A stretch of DNA of 22,619 bases from Natrinema soli (GCF_028618695.1 NZ_JAQIVI010000297.1:1-22619), one strand, 5' to 3'. Positions 13,123 through 21,524 are shown, counted from the first letter of the stretch. The notes: generated from the sequence alone by a model not told the origin. A program made the numbers and translations.

Positions 13123-14742
13123 ATGCCACACGAGGAGGTCGCTCAAAGAGGTAGTATCATCCGATCGAACGAGATCGCTCGAATGGTCGGCGGTGATATC
13201 GCTCGCCGAGCGGCGAACCGAACTCCACAGAAACTGGCGTTCATCGCCCCAGAACAAGATGAAGAGTTGACGTTCGAGGCGTTCAATCGCCGTGTTAATC
13301 GCACGGCCCATGCGTTCCAAGAGGAGGGACTGGAGAGAGGGGACCGTCTCGCAATCGTCGGCGGCAACTCCCTCCAGTTCCTAACGGCATACTTCGGGGC
13401 ACTGAAAGCCGGGATAATTTTCACTCCGATCAACCCGGAGATCACTGCCGAGGATATCGGGTACGAACTCAATCACTCGGAAGCGGATGCACTCCTCGTT
13501 GACGAGGTGCTGTATCCGAAGGTCGAACCACTCGCTGCTGATCGTGACATCGACATTCTTGCGGCGATCACGGTGGGTGATGAAGATAGTCCAGTTCCCT
13601 CGTTACATGGGGTTATCGACGACCAGGAACCTACGGAACCGGTCGTCGAGATACACGACGAAGACATCGCACAGATTATGTATACGAGCGGGACAACCTC
13701 CCGCCCCAAAGGCGTCCTGCTCAGCCATAAGGCGATCACGACCGGCTCTATCAACGTAAGCGCGAGTACTGATCTCACCCGTAATGACGTGATATCCTGT
13801 ATGATGCCCCTGTTTCATTGTGCGCAACTAACAATGGTGAAAGGCGCGATGCACGTATCGGCAACGACGGTCGTCCGCCGGTCGTTCGATCCCGACGGCT
13901 TCCTGGAGGACGTTGAACAGCGTGATCTAACGTGGTCGTTCATGCTACCCGCGATGTACAATGGACTGCTGGCTCGCCCTGATATCGAGGATCGGGACCT
14001 ATCCTCACTCCGCTACTGCTTGTACGCGATGGCGCCAATAGGGAACGAGACGTTAGAGCAAGCTATTGAGACATTCGATGCCGACTTCGCACTCGCAAGC
14101 GGTCAGACCGAGGCCTATCCCCCCACTTGTGTCTACCACCCCGAGTGGCAACTGGAGAAAGAGGGCAACTACTGGGGCCACGCCGCCGCTAACACCGACA
14201 TCGCGATCATGGACGACGATGGGAACCTGCTCGACCGCGGCGAGGTCGGGGAGATCGTCTACCGCGGCCCGAACGTCATGGACGGCTATCTCAAGAACGA
14301 GGAGGCCACGGAGGAGGCGTTCGCCCACGGGTGGTTCCACTCGGGCGACATGGGATTTTTCGACGAAGACGACCTGTTGAAATTCGTCGACCGCAAGAAG
14401 GACATCATCAAATCCGGCGGCGAGAACGTCTCCACTCAGAAAGTTGAGTCGATGCTCCTTGACCACCCCGCCGTCGAGGAACTCGCCGTCGTCGGCATTC
14501 CACACGAGCACTGGGGCGAAGCCGTCACGGCGTTCGTCATCCCCGCAGAGGGCCCTGACGCTGACACCGAAGACATTCGTGAGTACGCCCGCAAGCGCCT
14601 GGCCGGGTTCGAGTCCCCGAAAGCCGTGGAGTTCGTCGAGGAACTACCCAAAACGGCCACGGGGAAAATCCAGAAGTTCCAGCTAGCTGAGCGTGAAGCG
14701 GAGTACTACCGAGAGCGCGACGACAAACAGGCCGAAGGATAA
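13123..14742 (+). CDS. Acyl-CoA ligase (AMP-forming)
   Basis: The 539-residue protein is an ANL-superfamily acyl-CoA synthetase that activates a carboxylic acid as acyl-AMP and then acyl-CoA. The P-loop MYTSGTTSRPKGVLLSH is at about 187-202, GQTEAYPP (327-334) is the A5 motif, and HSGDMGFFDEDDLLKFVDRK with DIIKSGGENVS (406-437) covers A7/A8 and the hinge. PKTATGKIQK places the catalytic Lys515 near the C-terminus. Chain length suits medium/long-chain or aryl-CoA ligases; the substrate is not readable. The start was chosen by the TATA box. Codon use is more A/T-rich in the first half than in the second (from about 14160 it becomes strongly GC-biased), which may mean a recombined gene. An acyl-CoA dehydrogenase follows after 108 bases with its own promoter. 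Confidence 0.92.
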   Translation: MPHEEVAQRGSIIRSNEIARMVGGDIARRAANRTPQKLAFIAPEQDEELTFEAFNRRVNRTAHAFQEEGLERGDRLAIVGGNSLQFLTAYFGALKAGIIFTPINPEITAEDIGYELNHSEADALLVDEVLYPKVEPLAADRDIDILAAITVGDEDSPVPSLHGVIDDQEPTEPVVEIHDEDIAQIMYTSGTTSRPKGVLLSHKAITTGSINVSASTDLTRNDVISCMMPLFHCAQLTMVKGAMHVSATTVVRRSFDPDGFLEDVEQRDLTWSFMLPAMYNGLLARPDIEDRDLSSLRYCLYAMAPIGNETLEQAIETFDADFALASGQTEAYPPTCVYHPEWQLEKEGNYWGHAAANTDIAIMDDDGNLLDRGEVGEIVYRGPNVMDGYLKNEEATEEAFAHGWFHSGDMGFFDEDDLLKFVDRKKDIIKSGGENVSTQKVESMLLDHPAVEELAVVGIPHEHWGEAVTAFVIPAEGPDADTEDIREYARKRLAGFESPKAVEFVEELPKTATGKIQKFQLAEREAEYYRERDDKQAEG

Positions 14743-14820
14743 TCCGACATCAACGCCACATACTTGTTCGTACCGGCTTAATATAGCCAGCGTCGGGGGA
14801 TCCACAGGCAACCACCGGGA

Positions 14821-14827
14821 TATAAGG
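14821..14827 (+). promoter_or_regulatory. TATA box of the acyl-CoA dehydrogenase
   Basis: GATATAAGGTC is centred 27 bases before the ATG at 14851. It is a strong, ideally placed leaderless promoter. Confidence 0.6.
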
Positions 14828-14850
14828 TCACCGGGCGAAAGTACTGTAGT

Positions 14851-16017
14851 ATGGACTTCGAAGAATCAGAGCTCGAGCAGATGATCCGCTCGTCGGTACG
14901 CGACATCGCGGAGGATTATGACGAGGACTACTGGCGGGACGTCACCGACGAACGACGATTCCCCGAGGAGTTTTGGCAGGACCTCGCAGACAACGGATGG
15001 GTCGGCATCTCGATTCCCGAAGAGTACGGGGGACAAGGCCTTGGAATGCAGGAGATGGTAACAGTGATGGAAGAGATCGGTCGCGCCGGGGCCTGGTCTG
15101 CGACGTCGGCGTTCATCCTCACCCCGATTTTCGGTGGGGAAACGCTCGTAGCACACGGGAGTGACGAACAAAAGGAACGCTGGCTCCCAAAAATCGCCAG
15201 CGGTGATGCCCGCTGGGCGCTTGGCGTCACTGAACCCAACGCCGGACTGAACACACGGAACATCGAAACCACCGCTCGGAAAGACGGTGACGAATACATC
15301 ATTAACGGCCGGAAGATGTGGATTTCGGGCGTCGCCGAGGCCGATCGAATCACACTCTTGGCACGAACACTCCCAGTCGAAGAGGTGGAGCAACAGAGTC
15401 ACGGTCTATCGATTTTTTTAGTCGATCCCGAGGATTCGAACCTGGACTTTGACGAGATTCCACTGGACGGGTTCTTCCCAGAACCGACCTACAACCTCTA
15501 TTTAGATGACATCCGCGTCCACGAGTCACAACTTGTTGGACAGGAACACCAGGGGCTGTACCACATTTTCGACACGCTAAACACCGAGCGAATCGCCGGG
15601 GCGGCGACGGGTATTGCCACTGGCTACTACGCCATCGAGAAAGCTGTCGAGTACGCGAATGATCGTGCCGTTTTCAACACTCCGATTGGGTCTCATCAGG
15701 CCATCCAACACCCGCTGGCCGACGCCTATGCTGACCTCGAAACGGCGCGGTTGATGACCTACAAGGCTGCGTGGCTGTATGACAACGGTGAAGACGCTGG
15801 AACTGCCGCAAACATCGCAAATCTGAAAGCCGGGGAAGCAGCGTGGAATGCCTGCGAAACAGCGATGACCACGTTTGGTGGAATGAGTGTCAGTAAGGAG
15901 ATGGGTATCGCCAAGATGTGGGAGATGATCCGCCATCTCCGTATTGCCCCAGTCAGCGAACAGATGCTCCGCAATTACATCGCCGAACACGAACTTGGGC
16001 TCCCCCGGTCGTATTAG
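14851..16017 (+). CDS. Acyl-CoA dehydrogenase
   Basis: The 388-residue flavoenzyme has the full acyl-CoA dehydrogenase layout. It has an N-terminal helical domain, a middle beta domain with WALGVTEPNAGLNTRNIETTA (122-142) and INGRKMWISG (151-160) for FAD and substrate contacts, and a C-terminal helical domain with FNTPIGSHQAIQHPLAD and TFGGMSVSKEMGIAKMWE. RIAPVSEQM puts Glu370 at the position of the usual catalytic base (EGT in many relatives, SEQ here). The reaction is oxidation of an acyl-CoA to the 2,3-enoyl-CoA, passing electrons to electron-transfer flavoprotein. It follows the ligase on the same strand, so both probably act on one substrate. No truncation is seen. Family confidence is high; chain-length preference is unknown. 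Confidence 0.94.
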   Translation: MDFEESELEQMIRSSVRDIAEDYDEDYWRDVTDERRFPEEFWQDLADNGWVGISIPEEYGGQGLGMQEMVTVMEEIGRAGAWSATSAFILTPIFGGETLVAHGSDEQKERWLPKIASGDARWALGVTEPNAGLNTRNIETTARKDGDEYIINGRKMWISGVAEADRITLLARTLPVEEVEQQSHGLSIFLVDPEDSNLDFDEIPLDGFFPEPTYNLYLDDIRVHESQLVGQEHQGLYHIFDTLNTERIAGAATGIATGYYAIEKAVEYANDRAVFNTPIGSHQAIQHPLADAYADLETARLMTYKAAWLYDNGEDAGTAANIANLKAGEAAWNACETAMTTFGGMSVSKEMGIAKMWEMIRHLRIAPVSEQMLRNYIAEHELGLPRSY

Positions 16018-16100
16018 CACCAGGGTCAGTAAACCCCTCGTCACGTATCGGGTGCTCTTCACCCCGCACGGGGCGGGTACTTGTTCCGTCAATCGTCACG

Positions 16101-16264
16101 CGCTCATCTCGATGACTCGTAACTCAGGATCTTGCTGAACCAATCGGCGCTATCGTTCAGCAAGAGGCCGAGAAAGTTGAGACGCTCATCTCGATGACTC
16201 GTAACTCAGGATCTTGCTGAACCAATCGGCGCTATCGTTCAGCAAGAGGCCGAGAAAGTTGAGA
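16101..16264. repeat. Perfect 82-base tandem duplication
   Basis: Bases 16101-16182 are repeated exactly at 16183-16264. Each unit holds the last codons of the IS1595-type transposase and an inverted repeat (CTTGCTGAAC ... GTTCAGCAAG). The inner copy is in frame with the gene and supplies its stop. The outer copy lies beyond it. Identity is complete, so the event is recent. Confidence 0.9.
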
Positions 16265-17087
16265 TATCCCTGAAGATGGTGCTTCGAGACACCTCTGAAC
16301 TTCGCCAGCCACTGGCGAAGGAAGCTATGGCGGTTCTCACAGCTGTTGACGTGGGCGTCGCCGATCACGTACGTGTCATCGTGCGTGATCGCCAGATGAG
16401 CGTCAATGCCGTCGTACTCGTCGATATCATCGTAGATCGTGTAGTCGTCGGTACACAGAATCACTGTCTCGTCACCTTTCTCGGCAATCTCTTCGTCTAC
16501 GTCTTGGAGGTTCTCTCGAACCAGAAACTCCACTCGTCCGTCGCTCCGACGGACGAGTGTCACGACCGGCGGCTTGTCTGACTCGAAGCTTCCTCGTCCC
16601 TTTTTTTGAGTCCGCGCTCGCGCGGACTCTCCTCTTCATCTTCCTTCTCGATCCCCTTCTCACCCGCTGTCACGTAGATTTCGTCGGCTTCACACACATC
16701 TGAAAGCGTCAGTTCGGTCAGTTCACCGCACAGCTCTTGGAGATCGTGGCGGAAGTTCAACACCGCCTCGTAGTCCCGCTGGAGATCCGATGCGATCTGT
16801 GCGGTCGGCACAGATCGCATCTCCTTGATCATGTAGAACATCTCCTCGATGGGGAACTTCCGATGCTCGAAGAACGAGTTCGTGAGGTCGTTGAAGTACG
16901 TCTCACACTCCTTGCACCGATATTGTTGAGCGCCTTTCCCGGTTGTTCCCTTCTTGATGACTGGATCGCTCTCTCCACAATAGACGCACGACACCGTCGC
17001 GCCGAAACGGGCGCGACGGAGTCGCTCGTAGCAGTCGTCGGGATCAGGAAGGAACACTTCTACCGAGTCCCTGTCCATCAACAGCAA
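16186..17087 (-). pseudogene. IS1595-type transposase with one frameshift at an A7 run
   Basis: About 300 codons in two frames. From 17087 the first frame gives the zinc ribbon CVYCGESDPV ... YRCKECETYFNDLTN, the helix FEHRKFPIEEMFYMIKEMRS and EADEIYVTAGEKG with the first catalytic acid. The second frame gives GRGSFESDKPPVVTLVRRSD, LCTDDYTIYDDIDEY and DAHVNSCENRHSFLRQWLAK, the remaining catalytic segments, and ends at 16186. The frames meet at seven A residues (minus strand, 16601-16607) and a -1 shift there restores the family sequence exactly. It may therefore be dead, or expressed by slippage. It is a different element from the one at 11682-12688. I could not fix its terminal repeats, and the left end is disturbed by the 82-base duplication. 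Confidence 0.75.
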
Positions 17088-17650
17088 CCAACGAACTCCT
17101 CGCTACTGGAAGTTACGACTGGTCGGGATGAGCGTCGTCACGAGGAGTGTCGCGAAGATCGTCTTCCGCTTTCGGCCCTCTAAGTATTCCCGAGCGAGAC
17201 TCCCATGGACAGAGTTTTTGGGTCGCATCTTTCTGAACAGTTGTTGATGACCCCTTCGAAGAGCGTCTACAAGCGGAGCAGGCCGAGTGCCTCGGAGCTG
17301 ACCCCGAGGCGGTTCACCCACCGTATCAGGCGAACGCACCGCCTACTCGAAGCCGTGTTCCATTACTACAGCCTATAGTTCGGTCGACGTTCACGGATCG
17401 ATCCCGTATTCAGCTTCACTATCTTCAGTTCTAAAGCCTGACTCCTGGTCTTGTCACATTGTTCACGAATGAGAGTAGGTGACCATCTGTTTGTCCGTCA
17501 CGCCCGGCTTAGCACCCCTCACGGTTAATCGGAATTCCGGCCACGGCTTCGATCGGCCGCTGGCCACGAGCCTGTCCAAGTGTCCCGGAAAGCGTTCTCC
17601 TATCGCGAAGTTAACAGTCCTCTCTCCAGAGTCCCCTAACCAACAGCGAC
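17088..17650. other. Gap after the second transposase; one unknown open stretch
   Basis: About 560 bases between the transposase start and the second ligase stop. On the plus strand about 17231-17435 stays open without a start codon and reads TVVDDPFEERLQAEQAECLG then ADPEAVHPPYQANAPP. This is acidic and protein-like, probably the end of a lost gene that I do not recognise. No other structure is evident. Confidence 0.4.
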
Positions 17651-19207
17651 CTAATTGAGGAAGTATTCTTCTTGTATTGTAAAGCGGTCGATCTTGCCTG
17701 TTCCCGACCGAGGGAGTTCGTCTAAGAAGACGACGTTTCGTGGGCGTTTGTAGTTGGCGAGGTCCGTGGAGTCCCGGAAATAGTCGAAGATATCTTCGTC
17801 GGTGAGACTCGGATCGTTCGTGACGACTGCCGCGGCAACCCGCTCGCCCCATCGTTCATGCGGTTCTCCCACGACGACTGCCTCGTCGATGCCGTCCATT
17901 TCGTAGAGGGCGTTCTCGACCTGATTCGGATAGACGTTTTCGCCGCCCGAGACGATCATGCTGTCGACACGGTCCTCAATGGAGATGAATCCGTCCTCGT
18001 CTTCCCGAACGATATCACCAGTGTGGAGCCACCGACGCCCCTCGTGGTCTACCTCGAAGTCTTCGTCGTTCTTCTCTGGACGCCTGTAGTACCCTGGCGA
18101 AACGACGTCGCCTGACACAATGAGTTCGCCGAGATCGCCGGTCGGCACCTCGGTCTGCCAGTCCTCGGGATCGACGACCCGGACGTCACATGCGTTCCGG
18201 ATTGGGGCGCCGTCCGTGGTCAGTTTTCTGTCGTTGGGTCGATTCATGATCACCGCGGGCATCGTCTCCGTTAACCCGTATCCGGGGAGCGCCAGTGCGC
18301 CGTACCGTTCCTCGAACTCGGATATCGGGTCCACTGGGACGTTCTGTCCACCGGTCGGGGCGTACTGGAGTGAGGCCACGTCGTATGCGTCCTCGCTGTC
18401 CGCGGAATCGCGGTTCACGAGATCGTAAAGCATCGTCGGGATAGTGAACAGATACGTCACGCCGTGATCTTCGATCGCCTGAAGGGCTGCCTCGGCATCC
18501 CATTCTTTCAACAGTACCTGCGGTGCGCCGAGGAGGGTGAACGTCGTCAGCTTCAGGTTGAGACCACTGTTGTGGAACAACGGGACAGCTGTCAGTGCGA
18601 CATCGTCTGTCGTGAACCCGATGTGGTGGATATAGGCCATATCGTGTGCATAAATATTCCCGTGGGTGGCGATGACTGGTTTCGCTCGGCCGGTGGTCCC
18701 GCTCGTATGCATGAAGAAACAGTGATCGTCCATCTCCCGCGGAACGGACTCGAAATCGCCCGACGCGTTGCCGATGCTCGTCTCGAAATCGTGGACGTCC
18801 GTTTCTGGGACATTTAGGTCTCCGTCACCAGCCAGGTACACGTGCTCGACAGGCGTTAGATCGACGTTCTCGAAGACACTCCCAACGGGCGAAACCGTGA
18901 ATACGGCGTCGTGCTCAACGTGATCGATCATGTACTCAACCTCCCCTTGTTCGAACCGGAGATTGAGGGGCATAGGTACGACACCGGCTTTCATGGCCCC
19001 GTAGAACCCGAAGACGAACACCGGGATGTTGGGCATGTAGATTGCCATGTGATCCCCAGGCCCTAGCCCGTGGCCCGTGAGGACGTTTGCAAACTGACTC
19101 GCGCGATCGTCGATATCGCTCCAGGTGAACGTCTGGTCTTCGAAGAACAGTGCTGGAGCGTCCGGTTGGCTACGAGCCTGGAACTCAAGTTCCGTCGCGA
19201 AGTTCAT
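17651..19207 (-). CDS. Acyl-CoA ligase (AMP-forming), second copy
   Basis: The 518-residue ANL-superfamily acid-CoA ligase is not closely similar to the one at 13123. The P-loop is HTSGTTGRAKPVIATHG (167-183), where the common PKG is replaced by AKP. YGLTETMPA (310-318) is A5. WLHTGDIVREDEDGFISIED and DSMIVSGGENVYPNQVE cover A7/A8. RSGTGKIDRF contains the catalytic Lys505. I start at MNFATELE because it has an ATG and a TATA-like ACTAAAGG about 27 bases upstream; a TTG 15 bases further up is possible. Such ligases often activate medium- or long-chain fatty acids. It is on the opposite strand from the other acyl-CoA genes and is separated from the crotonase gene by a dead transposase. The last residues (EEYFLN) are Phe/Tyr-rich, as in relatives. 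Substrate unknown. Confidence 0.92.
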   Translation of the reverse strand: MNFATELEFQARSQPDAPALFFEDQTFTWSDIDDRASQFANVLTGHGLGPGDHMAIYMPNIPVFVFGFYGAMKAGVVPMPLNLRFEQGEVEYMIDHVEHDAVFTVSPVGSVFENVDLTPVEHVYLAGDGDLNVPETDVHDFETSIGNASGDFESVPREMDDHCFFMHTSGTTGRAKPVIATHGNIYAHDMAYIHHIGFTTDDVALTAVPLFHNSGLNLKLTTFTLLGAPQVLLKEWDAEAALQAIEDHGVTYLFTIPTMLYDLVNRDSADSEDAYDVASLQYAPTGGQNVPVDPISEFEERYGALALPGYGLTETMPAVIMNRPNDRKLTTDGAPIRNACDVRVVDPEDWQTEVPTGDLGELIVSGDVVSPGYYRRPEKNDEDFEVDHEGRRWLHTGDIVREDEDGFISIEDRVDSMIVSGGENVYPNQVENALYEMDGIDEAVVVGEPHERWGERVAAAVVTNDPSLTDEDIFDYFRDSTDLANYKRPRNVVFLDELPRSGTGKIDRFTIQEEYFLN

Positions 19208-19227
19208 GGGTGTTATTGTCAAACAAT

Positions 19228-19236
19228 GCCTTTAGT
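19228..19236 (-). promoter_or_regulatory. TATA-like box and inverted repeat of the second ligase
   Basis: On the minus strand ACTAAAGG is centred about 27 bases before the ATG at 19207. Between box and start lies ATTGT-CAA-ACAAT (19215-19227), a short perfect inverted repeat that could be an operator. Confidence 0.4.
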
Positions 19237-19271
19237 TCTTTCGGTCAGTAGTATCAAGAGAGGCGTCAGGG

Positions 19272-19825
19272 TTAGAGCGACGTATTGTGGAACGGTGAAG
19301 ACTCTGAGCCGCGATCTGGTTGAACTGGCGGTACTTCGATGGAAAAATCATTGCCAAGAGCGCCTGTTCGGTACCTGAATAGACCGAACCACGCTTCGAA
19401 GTGTGTCCGATTCCCCACGTTTTCGTACTTCCAGTCGAGGTGTTCGAACGGCCGGTCGTACCACGGCCCGCGGTCGGCTCGCACCAGCGGGCGACCGCGG
19501 CACCGTTCAAGGACGCCTTCCAGAAACAGCAACCCAGTGAGGCTTGATCAACCAGGCGAGATATCGCCGGCTAGAACCTCTAACGTATCGCAATCGACTG
19601 CCGCCCAGGCTGAGTGCTGCTCGTCGCCGATCTCGGTCTTCGTCTCGTCGACGGCGACCTCCTCACGAGCCCGGCAGTCAGGCTCGAAGAGATGCTTCAA
19701 CCGATGGAACTCTGTCTGATCGCTTCATACGACCGATCCACGAACAGTTCGATCCGACGATACGACAGGCCAGCGGAATACAGCAATGCCGCGAGGACAC
19801 GTCGACCGAGCGTTACGGCAAACAT
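19272..19825 (-). pseudogene. IS6/IS240-like DDE transposase, decayed
   Basis: From an ATG at 19825 the minus strand reads FAVTLGRRVLAALLYSAGLS and YRRIELFVDRSYEAIRQ. After a slip it reads FHRLKHLFEPDCRAREEVAV then DETKTEIGDEQHSAWAAVDC with the first Asp (VDETK). After a stop and slip it reads LLFLEGVLERCRGRPLVRAD then RGPWYDRPFEHLDW (second Asp) and THFEAWFGLFRYRT (Glu), ending near 19272. All three catalytic acids can be located, but at least two frameshifts and a stop separate them. This is a whole dead transposase gene, about 185 codons. It lies between the divergently placed ligase and crotonase genes. The family name is by motif resemblance. Confidence 0.65.
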
Positions 19826-19829
19826 TAAA

Positions 19830-19835
19830 GGAGGT
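19830..19835 (+). promoter_or_regulatory. Shine-Dalgarno site of the crotonase-fold gene
   Basis: GGAGGT is followed by 10 bases before the ATG at 19846. It supports this start over the ATG at 19855 and implies a leadered message, unlike most neighbours. Confidence 0.6.
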
Positions 19836-19845
19836 TACTTGACTT

Positions 19846-20640
19846 ATGGGGAGTATGGCGTACGAGACACTGACGTACCAACACGATGCTGGAGTAGCGG
19901 AAATAACACTCGATCAACCCGAGAAACACAACCCGTTGAGTAACGCTGCTGCCCTAGAACTCACTGCAGCACTCGAGCGAGCGCATGACGACAACGACAC
20001 GACCGTCGTCGTGCTGACGGGGGCTGGCGAGTCGTTCAGTGCAGGTGGTGATATCGAGGAGTTCAGCGACCAGATGGACAAACGGGCAACCGAGTTGTTC
20101 GATGAGGGGGGGGCTTCGGCAGAATTGTTCCAGCTGTTGGCAAGGTACGAAAAGCCAGTCGTTGGAGCCATTAACGGCAGCGCATTTGGCGGCGGGTGCG
20201 GCCTCGCCGCTGCCTGCGACCTGACATATGCATCCGAACGCGCACAGTTCGGCACGACCGAGATCACGCTCGGGTTGTTCCCGATGGTTATCCTTCCAGC
20301 ACTCAGAACGACACTCGGCGATCAGAAAACGCTCGAACTGGCGCTCACCGGCAGGCGAATCGACGCGGCCGAGGCTGAGGACATCGGTCTCGTCACAGAA
20401 ACGGTCGCCGACGGGAATGTCCTCGATCGGGCCCACGAGACAGCACGCGAACTTGCTGGCCGGAGCCCGCTCGCGCTTACCCTGGGTCTCCACGCGTTCA
20501 ATGAAACCACCGATATGCCCGCCGAGCGGGCTATCGAGACGTTGAACGCATATCGGGTCCTCTTCTACAAGAGCCACGACCTCAAGGAAGGTGCCGAGGC
20601 GTTCCTCGAGGACCGGGATCCGGAGTGGAAAGGAGTCTAG
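19846..20640 (+). CDS. Enoyl-CoA hydratase/isomerase family protein
   Basis: The 264-residue crotonase-fold enzyme has SFSAGGDIEEF (63-73) and NGSAFGGGCGLAAACDL (110-126), which form the acyl-CoA oxyanion hole. FGTTEITLGLFP (135-146) provides Glu139, the counterpart of crotonase Glu164. The counterpart of Glu144, however, is Gly119 (GGGCG where hydratases have GGGCE). One-glutamate members are usually enoyl-CoA isomerases or other crotonase-superfamily enzymes, so a plain hydratase reaction is uncertain. The C-terminal EDRDPEWKG is typical and would close over the active site. A GGAGGT site fixes the start. It is followed after 42 bases by a sirtuin gene with its own TATA box. The fold is certain; the reaction is inferred. 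Confidence 0.92.
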   Translation: MGSMAYETLTYQHDAGVAEITLDQPEKHNPLSNAAALELTAALERAHDDNDTTVVVLTGAGESFSAGGDIEEFSDQMDKRATELFDEGGASAELFQLLARYEKPVVGAINGSAFGGGCGLAAACDLTYASERAQFGTTEITLGLFPMVILPALRTTLGDQKTLELALTGRRIDAAEAEDIGLVTETVADGNVLDRAHETARELAGRSPLALTLGLHAFNETTDMPAERAIETLNAYRVLFYKSHDLKEGAEAFLEDRDPEWKGV

Positions 20641-20644
20641 GCCG

Positions 20645-20651
20645 TATAAAG
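20645..20651 (+). promoter_or_regulatory. TATA box of the sirtuin gene
   Basis: CCGTATAAAGAAC begins 5 bases after the crotonase stop and is centred about 35 bases before the ATG at 20683. The message would have a leader of roughly 9 bases. Confidence 0.55.
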
Positions 20652-20682
20652 AACTATCTCGATCGAGGCTAGTGGGTTAAAT

Positions 20683-21450
20683 ATGGGTGACACAGACCGA
20701 GGAACCCGCCTGACTGCCCTCGCGGGGGAGATAAGGAGGGTCGACCGGGTCGTCGCGTTCACCGGGGCAGGAGTAAGTACGGCCTCTGGTATCCCGGATT
20801 TTCGGGGTGAGTCGGGTCTCTGGAAGCGCTATGAACCCCAACAGTTTCATATTCGTGCGTTTGAACGGGATCCGGAGTCGTTCTGGGAGACGATGGTTGG
20901 TGTCTACGAAGAGGCGTTCGGCGTCGATCCGGAACCGAACCCGGCCCACGAAGCACTCGCCGAGATGGAACGAGCGGGCATACTGGAGGGCGTCGTCACA
21001 CAGAACGCGGACCAACTACATCAGAAGGCAGGGACCGAGAACGTCATCGAACTGCACGGCAATCTCCGAGAGGCCGTCTGTCAGTCCTGTAACCAGCGCG
21101 AACCGTTGTCGGAGAGCATCAACCGCGCACGTGAACGGGACCTCCCACCCCGCTGTCGCGACTGCGACGGGGTGTTAAAACCCGATGGCGTCCTGTTCGG
21201 CGAACAACTCCCTGAATACGCCCTCTATCGTGCTCACGCACTCGCCGAGAAGGCGGACGTGTTTCTCGCGACAGGATCATCACTCAGGGTCGAACCAGCA
21301 GCAAACCTTCCGAAGACAGCCGCCGACCGGGGTGCAACACTAGCAATCGTGAACCTTGATCCGACCCCGGTTGATGTCAATGCAGACTATACGTTCCGTG
21401 CAGACGTCACCGAGGTGCTTCCGCGATTGGCCGATGAATTGACTGAATGA
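20683..21450 (+). CDS. Sir2-family NAD-dependent protein deacylase
   Basis: The 255-residue sirtuin has all core motifs. GAGVSTASGIPDFRG (28-42) binds NAD, TQNADQLHQKAG (106-117) includes QNAD, His125 in IELHGN is the catalytic base, and CQSC plus CRDC (Cys133, Cys136, Cys158, Cys161) bind structural zinc. VLFGEQLP and ATGSSLRVEPAANLP follow. It removes acetyl or other acyl groups from lysines, consuming NAD. Overall pattern and length resemble the Thermotoga-type bacterial/archaeal sirtuins. In bacteria, sirtuins reactivate acyl-CoA synthetases blocked by acylation of the A10 lysine. With two such ligases in this window (Lys515 and Lys505), that is an attractive role but only an inference. 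It is complete, with its own promoter. Confidence 0.95.
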   Translation: MGDTDRGTRLTALAGEIRRVDRVVAFTGAGVSTASGIPDFRGESGLWKRYEPQQFHIRAFERDPESFWETMVGVYEEAFGVDPEPNPAHEALAEMERAGILEGVVTQNADQLHQKAGTENVIELHGNLREAVCQSCNQREPLSESINRARERDLPPRCRDCDGVLKPDGVLFGEQLPEYALYRAHALAEKADVFLATGSSLRVEPAANLPKTAADRGATLAIVNLDPTPVDVNADYTFRADVTEVLPRLADELTE

Positions 21451-21524
21451 CCGTGCGGTTGACGTGCTCGAGAGTCCTTTCGACCGAATGACGATTTAGC
21501 CGAACGAGGTGCTCGGTCGGAGTC

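Noticed and set aside
16062..16073. CCCCGCACGGGG hairpin after the acyl-CoA dehydrogenase as a terminator
   Set aside because: No T-rich tract follows, and archaeal termination relies mainly on T runs rather than hairpins.
16101..16264. Two 82-base repeats as a CRISPR array
   Set aside because: The repeats are directly adjacent with no spacers, and they are coding sequence of a transposase.
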